Of a stretch of 64,000 nucleotides of DNA, positions 11,476-24,556 are shown piece after piece (the stretch's first letter is position 1; each line of letters opens with the position of its first letter). Source of the DNA: Acanthochromis polyacanthus (lineage: Eukaryota > Chordata > Actinopteri > Pomacentridae); assembly GCF_021347895.1 (NCBI RefSeq), contig NC_067125.1:9692768-9756767 (forward strand). The letters run 5' to 3'. The notes beneath the pieces are model-generated. The model made no database searches. It had not been told where the DNA came from and saw only the letters and a list, made by a program, of their open reading frames with translations. Position numbers and translations under genes: made by a program.

Positions 11476-13482
11476 TGAGGACTTATCGGGAGAGTTATCT
11501 GTCCGAAACAATACATAGAACAATTGATTAAATAGTGGGGGTGCTTCAGAGTCCCATCAATTCCCGCCGCATATTTAAGTCACCCGATTTGGTGTCCGTA
11601 CATAACATACACATGCATAACACACGCCTGTGCTCAGCCTGTTTTTGGATACATCCAGATGGCCACATTCTATGTTGCCGTGATTTCTTATTAACAGTAA
11701 CTAGTAAACTAATGCTGCATTTCTGACAATGCCATAAGGGGGAATGGACAGCCTTGGTGGAGTACTGCTCTCTCTGAGTGCTTTTCTTGTCAATTTGTCT
11801 TTCAGTAGTCATTACACATTAAATTAAATGTGTAATTTTATGTTAGCAAGAACAACATGTTCCTCTATGTTTGGGGTTCTCATCCACCCAGATCTTCAGT
11901 CTTAGTTTGTTTTAAGTGTCAATTTGAAAACTCCATTTTATGTCAGTCTGTGTAGATTTTCATGTACTTTTTATTTTCAAAACAGATAGGGAAGACATCT
12001 ACCTAGAAGAATGCTGGTAAAAGTGTGGACAGTGTGTTGTTATCATAATGTGTATTTGACAACCTGCTGGCTCTTGCTTTGTATTAAACAGATGATATGA
12101 GATGATAACGAAGTGGTATCACTCTTCTTCTCAAACTCAAGAAAGTGAATCCAAATATTGTCCAAAATATCAGACTCCTCCTTAAGATGTAATACTTCTT
12201 TCACCACAATCTTAATGTTTGTTTTTTCTTATACACTACTACCACTACTACTATTTGCTGCTAATAATTGATGGCATTATTAAAGTTCTATCAAAGTCAG
12301 TACTTATTTTTTTAATTTCACATTGCTGGTTGAAGTGACACAGTTAGACAAAAGCCACAATTGATACAGAACTCTTATGTAATATCATGTATAAAATGGC
12401 TACATCTGCACTCTTTTTAACTGAATGCTGGACTCTGTGATTCCACTGATGCTCCTATTGATAATCTGCTGGCTGCTCTCCACAGCAGCCTCAGCTTCAG
12501 CTCAGCTTTAAGCCTCTTTGATACAGAGCAAGTGTTTACTTGTACTTCACTCCCCTCCTGTTCTTTTGTTATTCCTCCCTTCCCCTCTCCCTTTTTCTCC
12601 TCTCTTCTACACGTTTGTGTGTCTTCATGTCTGTGTGCGTACGTGCAGGTGTGTTTTCGTATGTGCATGCATGTGTGTGTCTGTGCGCTGCTGGAATGTT
12701 GACCCACACGGAAAAAGGGTGAAAGACTTCCCAGACATCAAAGGCCAGGTAGCTGACAGGGAGAAGAGGGGCCGATAGGTCCAGTTGGGTGACAATAGAC
12801 CCCAATGCACACCTGGACCGTATGGAAAGGCAGCGACGTGGAGAGAGCCGCACTCACACACACACTCACGCATGTGCCACGCTCGCTGCCCAACACATCC
12901 TCATTCATTTCCCTCTCGAGCTATGCTTTAAACACACACACATCCTCTTAAAACGCCTTCAAGCACTTAGCTCGGTTACCATGCATGTCTCCGTAACATT
13001 CATGCGCTACCTCTCAGCCTGCCTGCAATCCACCCATACAGACCCCCACCACCCACCTCATCCCCGACCTCTGCACCCACAGGTGTTGGGGTCTTTGTCC
13101 TCAGACATGTGTGAGCAGCCCGGTGTTGTGACGAACCCTTAGACCCTCAACCACCCCGACGTCTCCTCTGTCAGGTGCAGCAGGGTCTCAGGTGAGCCAG
13201 TTGGGGGGTTGGAGAGGAAGATGAAGATTAAGCAAAACTTCACACCTCAGGAGTCAAAGCATTTAACACGGGTGCTCCGTGGTTTCTGTCTTTTGTCTCA
13301 ACTTTAGATTGAAAAAATGCTTTCTGTCCTTGTAGTGATATTGTGAAAATAGTGAATCACTTAGCAAGTACAGACACCAGATTTCCTCTTGAATGCTTAA
13401 GTGTAAATACTGTAGAAACATTCACTGTGTTCAAATGAATGCTAATGTTGGTAGAAATGTGTCACTATTCAATGACTCATGC
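11476..13482. other. Intergenic, nothing recognised
   Basis: AT-rich to 12.4 kb, then C/T- and GT-rich sequence at 12.54-12.69 kb. No gene is seen. The 117-codon frame at 12789-13142 is His/Thr/Pro-rich low complexity. Confidence 0.5.
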
Positions 13483-13850
13483 ACACCACCGTTCAAAAGT
13501 TTGGGGTCACCCAGACAATTTCATGTTTTCCATGGAAACTCACACTTTAATTCATGTGCTATCATAATTGCACAAGGGTTTTCTAATCATCAATGAGCCT
13601 TTCTACACCATTAGCTAACACAATGTAGCATTAGAACACAGGAGTGATGGTTGCTGGAAATGTTCCTCTGTACCCCTATGGAGATATTCCATTAAAAATC
13701 AGCTGTTTCCAGCTAGAATAGTCATTTACCACATTAACAATGTCTTGACTGGATTTCTGATTCATTTAATGTGATCTTCATTGAAAAAAATACTTTTCTT
13801 TCAAAAATACGGACATTTGTTAGTGATCCAAATCCTCTGAATGGTAGTGT
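13483..13850 (+). mobile_element. Tc1-like MITE (family A, copy 1)
   Basis: About 370 bases with inverted ends (ACCGTTCAAAAGTTTGGGGT at the left; the decayed inverse at the right) and an AT-rich non-coding interior with the phrase GAGATATTCCATTAAAAATC. The same element recurs at 19312-19688 and, inverted, at 30453-30815. Confidence 0.8.
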
Positions 13851-13914
13851 ATATGCACTATGCAATATTGTGTGCAGCCATCTTCTTGTCTATCCTTGTT
13901 TCTATGGTTGTTTT

Positions 13915-14100
13915 CGGTTGTTTCCGTCAGAATCGTCGCGCGTCTGTCATCACTTCGTTACGCCCGCCTTCTGACTCTACACTTCATGGTGATTCGTCGG
14001 CCAGTTTTAGGAGCATCCAACCTCGAGGCTTACCGAGGGTAATTAGACCGACCCTGGCAGAGAATTAAATTCGTTGCCGTGGGTTGTCTAGCGCGGCTAG
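13915..14100. other. CpG-rich patch adjoining a MITE
   Basis: About 17 CpGs in 185 bases in an otherwise CpG-poor desert, starting about 65 bases after the end of an inverted-repeat transposon copy and followed by a donor-like GGTAAGTTT (about 14130). Three overlapping frames of 60-75 codons cross it and none is recognisable. It may be a young mobile-element fragment with undecayed CpGs, or a small promoter. Confidence 0.3.
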
Positions 14101-15419
14101 GCTAATCCAGCATAGTATTATCATTCATTTGGTAAGTTTAAATTCTCACTGTCTTCATTGCTGTATTCTAGTCTCAAATAATATCTGACTGCTATTGATA
14201 TCAAAATGACATGGAGCCACTAACTTTGCCTGTCTGATATTTAGTGCTGGCCAGGTGGTACAGTGAGTTTACAGTGACCTTATTTTCTGACAATAACTGT
14301 CAACCAGGAACCACACTACTGAGAACAACAACTGAACAACAACAACGTGGCTGATTAGAGCTCAGAAAACAAATCATAACAGTGAGGCTGTGGCCATGAA
14401 AACCAAACAAAGAGCTGAAAGATGCTAAAACTTTTTCAATAATGAATGAGATGGAATTGAAGGATAATTCTGTTCAGATTCATCACTACAAGCAACACCA
14501 TTTACATTACAGTCATTATGAGCTTGCAGCTTTAACTAAACAATATTATTATTAAAAGGGTAAAATGTATCTAACCTTGCATGCACCAATGTGTGGTTAA
14601 TGTATATACCTAAAGGTATGAGTGTTTGCTGTAAAAGTCTCACCATTGTGTTCATAGACATCCTTTTCTCGGGTGGGATCCTGTATAACTTCCTCCAGGA
14701 AGGAATACCAAACATATTATACAAGTCAAAACACAGTGTCCTTTATACACACATCAGGCTACAACTTCAGAGGGGACCGAGACCGATGGCTGAGGTTCTG
14801 AGGGAAAAGATTTGACATTTATCTGTTTAAAAACTTTGTTTCTCTTGCGAAGGGTCGAGCTGAGCTATAATGATCTCAAGGAGGTTGAGAGGTCCACAAG
14901 TCTAAGTGGCTCACATGGATTTTGTTTGAGTAAGAAGACACTGAGCCATGACTAAGTAGATGAATATCAATACTTTGCATAACATGAAAGATAAATGCTC
15001 ATCTTGTGAATCAGTTTACATACACAGCTCTTTCGTTGTTTGGATTCTGTAAGCCTGGTGAAGCCATAAACTTGTCTTCTGAGCAGGTGTTTTGTCTGAT
15101 AGAGACCAAGGACTCAGATGGGAGGAAGAAATGAGATAACAAGGAGAATAGGAAGATTCACAGTGACCTTCTCCAGGATCTCTCCCTATCATGTGGTGGT
15201 AAAGTCCTGTGGTTAGGGGTAGGATGTGGCAAAATGTCACTGAATATTGGCATAAACAGACATGGAGAAGAATGCTTAAGTGGGCTTATTTCTTAACCTA
15301 GCATTCAAAATTTGAGTGAAATATCTGTGTTGATGAGTAGTAAAGGTTTGGCATGAGTTGCCATATTTATTTTAAATGATAGTCCCATTAAAGACTCAGA
15401 CCACAAAAGAAAGAGGGGA

Positions 15420-15690
15420 AAGAGGCTGGGCTGCCACCAGACACTCAGTGCATTTTCTTATCTGACTGCACGCGAACGAGGAGGGGTCCAATCAGAGTCT
15501 CTCCTTACCCGCACTTCCTGTTTTTCCTGCCAGGATGTCCCGTCACCTTGGCGACCCAGCGGCACACGCAGGCTCTTAGTATCCGAGTTCTTCAAAGGAG
15601 GCGGTAGGCCTCAGGAAATTAGTTTAAAGTCTCTGAGAGGGAATCAGTTCATTTCCTAATGGCACTCATTAGAACAGTGGCCATCTGCCA
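15420..15690. promoter_or_regulatory. Candidate conserved non-coding element in the upstream desert
   Basis: Unique GC-balanced block with a CCAAT box (TCCAATCAGAG) and a TAATGGCACTCATTAG palindrome-like segment, flanked by AT-rich DNA. No open frame of note. Confidence 0.25.
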
Positions 15691-17394
15691 AGTCCACACT
15701 GACTTCAGTGTGACGTGTTTTTCTCCGTCTTGTTAACTGTGATTGATTCCCCACTTTCTGTATGCGGCTGTTTTGTTTTAATCCAACATCCTATAATAGG
15801 GAAGCTTCTATCCAAATGCTTTCGGGATGCAAAATCTTAAAAACTTCAGTTTAATTTTTTTTAAAAAGTAGCTACTAAATAAATAAAACATTTATGTGTT
15901 TTGCTTTTTAAAAACTCTGTACACTTTTAGGGCTACACCAAAAGAAGATAATGTATCTGGATGCAGACATACAGGCTAACAAGCCTAGTCTGCTGACAAA
16001 AAACTAGAAAGTCTGAAGCCTCCAAAGTGTTTTTGGGATTCTTTACCGTGCAGGCGACAGTTCAGCAAGTGCAGAAAATGCCAAGGGCATCACTTATGTA
16101 TGAGCTGGTATCAGCAGGAGCTGAATTGAGTCAAGTTGACTACATAGTTGTCTTTATACTGAGTGATTTCAGTTGCGAGCACACACAGCGTTAGCCTGAA
16201 GGGATAACATATATCAGTCAGTCACCACCTGCACTGCTGAAAGGAAGATGAACTTTGTCACACAGTATGTGAGTTAGTCCTTAACACTGTTCAGGATCGT
16301 GGGTCTTCATTTTAGTTCGTTTAGTAGTGCATCAAACCTGAGTAGAAGTCAAGAGAAAACTCTTTCCTGTTGAAGGGCTGCAGCTTCTTCCTGGAACATA
16401 TAAACCAGAAGCACACCCAGTCAGTACCAATCTTGAAAAACATTATTGTAGGACTTTTAAGAAAAGTAAAATGAAAAAACTTTAGACGAGCAGAAAGGCT
16501 TAGAAACAGCCTGTTGTGTTATTACTGAGGCTTTAACCTCTCTACACTCATCAGCCTGAGTGTTAACCTCTGTGGCTGCATTCTGAATGGCCCTGAAATT
16601 CACTTTGAGATGCCAATACCACAGCAACAAGTGCCTACAGCGCAAAATGATGCTTTCCTACCTTTTCTGTCCTCTACAGGGCACATATTTGTTGGATCAC
16701 TGTCTTTCACACTATTTTCAAACAAACTATCTCCAAATGTTCTTTAGCTGAAACCAGGTAATTATTAAGAGGTCAAACAGTTTCTTGGTCACTAACAGGT
16801 CAGCTATATAACCTACCATTCTTTCCTGGGATATTGGAAGGGTTCTGTGGACTTGCATAATGTGCATACTGGAGATGGCAAACATCTGGCTGTTACATTA
16901 ATCTGACCCTGTCACTCTGATGAACTGTGATGGCATGAGACTTGTCTGATAGTTACGCTAACATTAATTACCCAAAGATCACTTACGCTGACTTTTAAAG
17001 CGCTGTCTGTCTTTAAATGTCTATAAATATGTTGGCGTCAGATACAGATTGTCAGAACAGTGGCCTGTCTGATGTGTCATCACATATTGTGGCCATATGC
17101 TCTTTATCCCGTTGTTGGAATCAGGTAGGATTGGCCTCTCATCGCACATCTGTCAGTGACTTGATCTGGCTAAGATTACTGTTGATGTAGCTGGTAAAGT
17201 ATTAGGCTGAACTGACACATGCTGGCCACAAAGTTTCACTCCCAATACTGTGTGGTCAGGATCTGTTATGCAGGTATTCAATGCACTTTTGGTTCCTTTT
17301 AGGCTCTGTTAAAGAAGTCACTGTACATATATATGATTAAAGCAAACCTTGAAGTTGAAACAGAAGATTGCACATACATGTTTGCACTCTGCAT

Positions 17395-17700
17395 GTGTGT
17401 GTTCCCCGTCGGGTTGCGCTAAAGGTCAGGCTGAACCTCAGGGACACATCCAGGCACACGTTCACCTCACACCCTTCCGCACCCCTGTACCGATTTCCCC
17501 CTTTCATTCATGATAGGGTTAATGAGATCTGTCACCACCTCGCCCTGCGTTTATTATGAGTGGGCTCTTTCCTGTGTCAGGTAAAAATAATCGAGCAGTT
17601 CCACGGACGCGTTTAGCCACTGGGGCCCTCGGAGGTCCTAGATGGCTGATTTGTTTTCATTGCAGCTTCTCCGGGGGGGAACGTGTTGGATGGAGGCAGG
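17395..17700. promoter_or_regulatory. Candidate conserved non-coding element in the upstream desert
   Basis: Unique GC-richer sequence with retained CpGs (for example TTCCACGGACGCG). It carries overlapping 63- and 97-codon frames with no recognisable protein. Regulatory status is inferred from sequence character. Confidence 0.22.
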
Positions 17701-17854
17701 ACAGAAAGGAAGTGACTTTAGCTTTTAGGCTAGTAGGCAGGAATGTTTCCGGCACCTCCTCAGAATTCTCATTTTACCTGCTAAAGGCAACAGCAGCAAA
17801 TATTATGGGATTTAAGCAACCTAGCAAACTATGTGATGCTATATGCTAACTGTT

Positions 17855-18035
17855 TGCCTCCATGTCTCTACAATGGAAGTGAATGGAACTTTATTTGTCG
17901 TGTGCAACTCAGAGCTTTGAAAAGGAACACTTAGCAGGAATGTATCTTTCCAGAAACAATGTTTCCATTATTCTGGATAAGCCACAGTTCTCATTGTAAA
18001 TAGTCACTAAATCCACTGTTTACAGAAAGCCAGAG
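17855..18035 (+). repeat. Probable dispersed teleost repeat fragment
   Basis: CTACAATGGAAGTGAATGGA and ATGTATCTTTCCAGAAACAA followed by CTGGATAAGCCACAG resemble an element I know from teleost genomes. The match is from memory and the ends are approximate. Confidence 0.4.
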
Positions 18036-19073
18036 TAGAGAAGACACTAGGCATGTTTCCATGTAATTGTCAAGAAGATTTCAAGCAAACTTTTGAAATG
18101 TGGCAACAACAAAAAAAGAGAAAAAAGGGAGTTTTTTGTATCCATGAAAATTAGAACAAACAAGGCTGCACAGTGTCATCCAGGCAACATCACACATGGC
18201 TGCAATAAACAGAGTAGAAGAAACTGGAAATACATCAGTTGCTTGTCAGATGTTGAAATATATTGAAGATGAAGAATAAAGAAGCAAAACTAAGAGAGGA
18301 AAATTGACAGAAGCCTACGGGAATTGTTCTTAATTGGGAATGTTGTAATTATTTGTTCATGTCTGCTAATATTGAACATTTAAAGCATGAAAGAAGCAGA
18401 CACAGCTGATCACATTCGCTAAAAACTTGCTGTTTCCATCACCCATTATGCACATTAAATTTTCTGCAAAAAAAAATCATAAACTAGCTCAGTTTGTTTG
18501 CAAAATTGGGCAGGCTTTTTTTTTTTACAATGCTGCTGTTCCTATTACTTTGTCTAACGCTATACTTCACAATTCACACAAAAATAGGCTCCAGAAGCAC
18601 AACCAGGGTCTCTGAAAAGTTTCATTACTGTTCTCTGATGAGCAAAAAATATTCAAAGGTTGCATGTTTCATATACTGGGTGGCACAGGAGATCATTTAT
18701 CCTGCCAATCAGGGAGCAAAGAGTTTGAAACCACTATGATAAAAAAAGACTTTCCACCAGTTATAAACCATAATTATAAATGGTTAACTTAACTTTTAAA
18801 TTGTGCTCTGTGACCTCCTTTAAGTGGCTACAGGCCATATCTAACATCAGATTCTATCTGGTCACATAAGGACACTCTTTTAACCAAGGAAAGCCTCACT
18901 GAGAAGAAGCTCTTTTACAGGAGCCTCCCAACACAAGTGGACAAGATGCAGACATACATATAACAATTTCATGATGATTAAGAGTCTTATATAGTATCGT
19001 TAAACTGATATAAATATATGCTACAAGTGAATGGCAGTGATCATAAAGAGGCACTGTGAGTCAGTCATAACAT

Positions 19074-19164
19074 GTACACCACTGTTCAAAAGTTTGGGCC
19101 CACCCAGACAATTTTATGTTCTCCATTAAAACTAACACTTTTATTCATGTGCTAACATAATTTA
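19074..19164 (+). mobile_element. Truncated family A MITE end
   Basis: CACCACTGTTCAAAAGTTTG to TTATTCATGTGCTAACATAA matches the first 90 bases of the 13.48 kb MITE and then stops abruptly at the junction with the segment shared with 30.9 kb. Confidence 0.7.
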
Positions 19165-19311
19165 CCACATGCTTTGCAGCTGCTATCAAGAGTTTTATTG
19201 CAGTCATTGAAGTGGAGTTGGAAAGAAGTGGCTGATCCTGCATCATATCATTCCTCTGTGTGCACATATATGTACATATACTGACATACACTACATTAGA
19301 TTTATAGTAAT
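19165..19311 (+). repeat. Flanking segment duplicated in inverse orientation near 30.9 kb
   Basis: From CCACATGCTTTGCAGCTGC through GGCTGATCCTGCATCATAT to ACACTACATTAGATTTATAG, the sequence matches the reverse complement of 30816-30939. The present copy has a small internal insertion (AGTTGGAAAGAAGTGG-type duplication). Confidence 0.75.
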
Positions 19312-19688
19312 ATACACTACTGTTTATAAGTTTGGGGTCAGACAGACAGACAATTTCATGTTTTAAATGAAAACTCACACTTTTATCCATGTGCTAACAT
19401 AATTACACAAGGGTTTTCTAATCACCAATGAGTCTTTCAACACCATTAGCTAACACAATGTAGCATTAGAACACAGGAGTGATGGCTGCTGGAAATGTTC
19501 CTCTGTACCCCTATGGAGATATTCCATTAAAAATCATTTGTTTTAGTTAGAATAGTCAGTTACCACACTAGCAATATCTATACTGTATTTCTGATTCATT
19601 TAATGTTGTCTTCAATGAACAAAAAATGCTTTCTTTCAAAAATACGGATATTTCTAAGTCACCCCAAACTTTTCAACGGTAGTGTATA
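19312..19688 (+). mobile_element. Tc1-like MITE (family A, copy 2)
   Basis: Full-length relative of 13483-13850, ending ACTTTTCAACGGTAGTGTAT. It has the same interior (CACAGGAGTGATGGCTGCTG, TACCCCTATGGAGATATTCC) and is non-coding. Confidence 0.8.
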
Positions 19689-20900
19689 TACTGTTTATCA
19701 GTAGATATGAAGGCAGAAGAGCAAAAGTAGCTTCATTAAAAAGAACATGCCAATGATTGATGCTAAGGGTGGATGAGGCAGAACATTCAATAATCTTTGG
19801 TATCTCAGTAATAAAGCTGCCTCATCTCTCTGCTACCACTTTGGTTTGTTTAGCTTTCTTCTAAACTTCTGTCATTTCACTCTTTGTTCTCACTCAGGCC
19901 AAACATTCATCAACAACTTCTACCTTTCAGTTCTCTGTACTGGAACCTCTGCCCCCATTCCACACCCTCAGCCGACACACACTCATCTCACCACTGTAAA
20001 CACACACACCGCTGGCTGTGATATCAAGAAATGCCTACACTGATTATTTAATGCACCTGTCAGCAAAGGCGAACACCCACAATCATTTGCACCCACCCAC
20101 ACTCACTACACAGGAGCTGTTTATCCCAGCGGGGGTAGGGATGTCGGTCCATGTAGGCCAATGTCAGCGTTAGGAGAAGCAAAATATTTTCATTGTGAGG
20201 GTATCTGTTCGTGTCAACAATCTGATAGTGCGCCGGGCAGAGATAGGCGGTTCCCATGAGGCCTGTGGCCTCGGACGGAGAGGGGAGGAGTGCCAAGGGT
20301 GAGGAGGGGGTTGTGGGATTGGTTGTTCCCAGATATCAGGAACATGGTGAGTGTCAACACATCCAGAGGGACAGATAGAGGGAGGTCAGGACGCGACAGA
20401 TGAGTGATAGAGGTGATTCCACGACTGAGGCAAACAGTTCAACTCTTTTCTTCTGGAGCTGCTGTGTAGAAGTTTTCATTTTGATGCAATCACTCAGTAT
20501 CATTTGTTCCCCTGAAACAAACAGGGAAACTTTTAAAAGGTCAGTTCACCCATATTCAACAAATATATAATTTTTCCTATGTGACCTCAAGATGCATCTT
20601 CTCATGCAGTTAGTTTCGGAATTATTTACACAGATCTGAAAAATTCTGCCTCCATTTGAACATAAAGAGGTAAGTAGATTGTTTTCAGAGGAAAAATCAG
20701 TTAATAAATAAATACATAAATAAATAAATAAATAAAAAAGCACAAAAATCAGTTTAAGGTGGCGACATTTTAAACACAGAGATGTGTATGATATAAGATC
20801 AAGGGAGAGCAATAGAAAAGACAAGAATTCTGTATTATACAGATCACAATTAAGCATTATGGTTTGTAAAACAACATTATATTAGTTATCTGAGTGCCCA
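19689..20900. other. Intergenic, nothing firmly recognised
   Basis: GC-balanced unique stretch at 20.04-20.32 kb, possibly regulatory. An AAAT tandem run lies at 20701-20736. 20537-20690 resembles part of a dispersed teleost repeat, but weakly. The 103-codon minus frame at 20546-20857 is Tyr/Leu-rich, from AAAT repeats. Confidence 0.45.
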
Positions 20901-20901
20901 G

Positions 20902-21257
20902 CAGGACTGCACAGTGGTTGGTGGTTAGCACTATTGCCTTACAGCTAGAAGATCCTGGTTCGCATCCCAGCAAGGGATCTTTCTGTGTGGAGCTTGCATG
21001 TTTTCTCCAGGTTCTCCAGCTTCCTCCCACAGTTCAAAAACATGCTGTCCTCAGGTGTGAATGTGAGTGTGATTGTTTGTCTCTATGTGTAGTCCTGTGA
21101 TAGACTGGTGACCTGTCCAGGGTGTCTCCTGCCTTCACCCTAAGTCAGCGGGGATAGACTCCAGCCCCCCATGACTCTAATGAGGACTAAGTGGTGGATA
21201 GATAATGGATGGATGGATGGATGGATGGATGGATGGATGGATGGATAGATGGATGGA
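20902..21257 (+). mobile_element. tRNA-derived SINE with long ATGG tail (copy 2)
   Basis: Same family as 1015-1408. The head reads TGGTGGTTAGCAC and the B-box-like part GGTTCGCATCC is better preserved. The body includes TGACCTGTCCAGGGTGTC. The tail is an array of about 12 ATGG/ATAG units (21205-21257). Confidence 0.85.
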
Positions 21258-21665
21258 GTCCCCTGCAGTACATGTATTCAGTCACCCTGGTTCTCCAAAT
21301 GTTAAGTTGCTACAGGGGTTTGCGCTTGTTACCTGCAACTCTCTGTACCTGGGTATTTGCCAGTCACTCACCGTTTACATCTGATGCTGGACTCCTAACT
21401 GGAGGCAAAACATGGAAGTTATTTAACCTGTACTAACATCCCTGCACTGGTTACCTATTACATACAGCACTGATCAGAACATCTCTGTCACTACTTGAGA
21501 AAATCCTCATAATCACTGCTTTCAACTGTTCCATGATCACAGCTGGGGGGTGAGATGACTCTTACAGTAGCAGCCCCATGGTTTTGTAACAGTATCATCT
21601 TGCAATTAAATGTGTCTCCTCCACTGACACTTTTTAGGAAAATTGAAGACATACATGTTATAAAC
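21258..21665. other. Inter-SINE segment with a possible LINE remnant
   Basis: CTGCACTGGTTACCTATTAC (about 21450-21470) encodes LHWLPIT, the C-terminal phrase of L2/CR1-type reverse transcriptase ORFs (LHWLPV-type). The rest is too decayed to judge. Confidence 0.35.
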
Positions 21666-22025
21666 TGGGGCTGCACAGTGGCTTGGTGGTTAGCACTTTC
21701 TCCTTGTTAGAAGAGCCAGAAGATCCCCAATTTGCCTTCCTGGGATCTTTCTGCATGGAGTTTACATGTTCTCCTTGTGCATGCATAGGGTTTTTAAGGC
21801 TACTCCGGCTTCCTCCCACAGTCCAAAAACATGCTGAGGTTAATTGGTGATTCTAAATTGTCTGTAGGTGTGAATGTGAGTGTGGTTGTTTGTCTCTATG
21901 TGTAGCCCTGTGACAGACTGGCGACCTGTCCAGGATGTCTTCTGTCATCTCCCTAAGTCAGCTGTATAGACTCCAGACCCCCATAACCCTAATGAGGATT
22001 AAACGGTGTATAGATCATGGATGGA
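21666..22025 (+). mobile_element. tRNA-derived SINE (copy 3)
   Basis: Same family and orientation as the copy 400 bases upstream. The B-box is damaged (CCCCAATTTGCC) and the ATGG tail is reduced to a single unit. The body GACAGACTGGCGACCTGTCC is intact. Confidence 0.85.
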
Positions 22026-24093
22026 ATGTCTTATTTTGGTATTTTATATCAGTTTTATGTTTGAAATTGATCTTAAAAGCTGCTATCATGTTTTGCCTTT
22101 TGTTTACTGTTTTATGTTGTTTTGCTTTACAGATGTATTTTTATCCCGTCTGTTTTTCACACACATTGTTGTTGCTACTGAGTTTTTTTTTAACATGTTA
22201 TGTAAACAATCTTAATTTGATTCAATATTGTGCCTCATATTATCCTTACATGGTGCATATCCTTGAACAAGATTTGATTTAAACAAAAACTAACTGACTA
22301 ACAGCACAGCAAACTAGATACAGTTGAAGTGTTAGCAGATTTCTGGGAGGCAGAGGGAATGTGCATCTTGTGACTCAGCCGGGGCCCAGTGTCACTTTTA
22401 CCCCAGACCCCCCTAACGGGTTAATCTGGCTCTGTTGAGAAAACATTCTGGAAACCCATTAAGCTCTTCAAATAACACTAAAATGACCCGTGGCATCAAA
22501 CCTAAGTACAGCGGGATAGACCTGTGATTTTAGTTAATACAGTTAATACTGTGAAATTTGAGTGTGGAATATGTTTACATAAAATTCATTTTAATCTCGT
22601 TGTTGTTTGCCTCTCTGCACCTCTGATACGCTTCCTATGTTTTGCTCTTATTTGTCTCTTATTGTGTTTTGCTGCATAGTGCTCTTTATTTATTGTTGCT
22701 CACTATTACTATCTCATTTTGTCCTTCACTGTTGAATGTTTTTATTCTTCTGCCTAAATTCTTCTGCACTCCCACTCCCGTTACAGAGGTGAACTCCCTT
22801 TTGCCATCTTGGTAGAAGAATTTACAAATTTGTTCTCTAATGACCTGACTTTCAAAGCGAAGGACGACTGAAGCTGAAAAGAAAATCGATGTGTGAATTA
22901 ACTCTTTTCTATTTGAGGAAAAGTGTTTTCATAACTGTCTATACTAGCAGCCCAGCAGTGTGTCAGAGTGAACACACTCCTGAAGTATCTGTCATGGACT
23001 CATACATTTCTGTTGATGATATAAAAATCTCATCTCTACTCATCCACACAATGCAAATTGATTGGAACTGCACATTTATCTTCTCTATCCTATTACCTCT
23101 GAGATGTCTTTTAAACACTCCGTAGTGCTGTCATAATATTGGTGTTGCATCTGTCATAACATGCAGCGGTGTACTATGCCTACGGTGGTTTTTAGAAAAG
23201 CACAGATTAACCTGGCAATCATTCCTTCAACATTTATACATCTGAACAAACAATCAGCCCTGTTGCTCACTGAGGCGAGCTTCAAACATCGGATTGGGCT
23301 GTTTATTTAAAAAGGGTGAGAGCACTGAAGTTACATTACAGGACGGAGCATTTATTTTTGCACATACTGTATTGTTTTCTCTCAAATCTATCTATATAAG
23401 CGAGAATGGAAGATTACAATTCATAAATTACTAATATTTTCCATTTAAAGGTCCAACTATGTTAAAACAGGGTTGAAATTTACCCTCTTTAAGAATAAAT
23501 TATACGTTTTTCACACATTTTCCTCCTAGTTTGAATACAGGCTTCTATAAATGGACTCAGTTTGGATCAACGTTGATATTCAACCCAGGACTTTTTCAAT
23601 AATAACGAGGTAACAGCAGACCAAGGCTTTACCCTTGAGAAGGATTCAAAGAACATTCGGTTCCTCTGTGATCTGATGTCTGCGACAATCTCAGTCCCAC
23701 TGCTGCTCCTGTCACAGGACACACTGACAGGCCAAAGATGGCCTTCACTGAGGAATGTTCAGCCTTATCTCAGGAGCAACATCTTGGGAATATATTTGTG
23801 CTTTTAAAAATAGTCCTTCTATACATAACAATAATATGGAGCAAGGGCAAATATTTAGAGCTTGATGCACAAGTTGTGAGATAAAAGCATAACAGCTAGG
23901 AACAGAGGGTGGCCGGATGTATTGTTTATACGTAAACCTGTATAGAGTAAGTTCTCTAAACAGCAGTGACAGTAATTAGAGAATTCTTTAAAGCAATGCA
24001 TTTTTATGTCACTAATAGTTTCAGTGACTGAGTGTAGGGGGACAGGGTTGCCTGTGGTGATGAATTTCAACCTATTAGCCTTGCAGAGTCAGT
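22026..24093. other. Intergenic, nothing recognised
   Basis: AT-rich unique sequence. Frames up to 115 codons directly after the SINE (from 21935) are Phe/Leu/Tyr-rich composition artefacts. Confidence 0.5.
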
Positions 24094-24556
24094 AGCTTCT
24101 TTTATATCACTTCAGAAAACTCATTTTTACAGACTTGCTTTTCTTTACTTTTATCTTTATTTAGTTTTCGTGTTCTATTTTGTATTATGTCCTGTTTATT
24201 TTAGATGTTCTCTCTCGCTTTATTTTACTTTTACCTGTCTAGTTCTTTGGTGTGATGTCAGCTTTCATTCTATAGTTCTCTAATTTTCCTGCATTTTTTT
24301 TTATTTTTAATTTCTAACTTTAACCCTTCATCTTATTCTTTATTTTTTAAACTGCCAAATTCCCTTGTTTGATTTAAGTGCTAATCTGGCTAATTATTCA
24401 TTTAATTTAATAGCATTTTTACTATTTGTTTTAATTTACTGCTCTGACTTGTCTTCTACGTCTTGTTTGCTCGACTGTATTGCATGTTTTAACTGTCAAA
24501 GCACCTTGTGAATGCTTTTCTTAAGGGTGGTATAAATAAATGTATTATTATTATAA
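24094..24556 (+). mobile_element. Probable LINE 3' end
   Basis: Starts with TTCAGAAAACTCATTTTTACAG, runs through T-rich sequence and closes with GTCAAAGCACCTTGTGAATG and GGTATAAATAAATG followed by TATTATTAT. This is the familiar form of teleost LINE 3' tails. No reverse transcriptase frame remains. Confidence 0.5.

Larger units (their letters stand above)
14101..19073. other. Intergenic desert
   Basis: No gene or RNA recognised over about 5 kb. It contains the candidate regulatory blocks at 15.42-15.69 and 17.4-17.7 kb and one repeat-like stretch at 17855-18035. All open frames are below 100 codons and unremarkable. Confidence 0.5.

Noticed and set aside
21205..21257. Tandem ATGG array as a CRISPR-like or functional satellite
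   Set aside because: It is the tail of a SINE.
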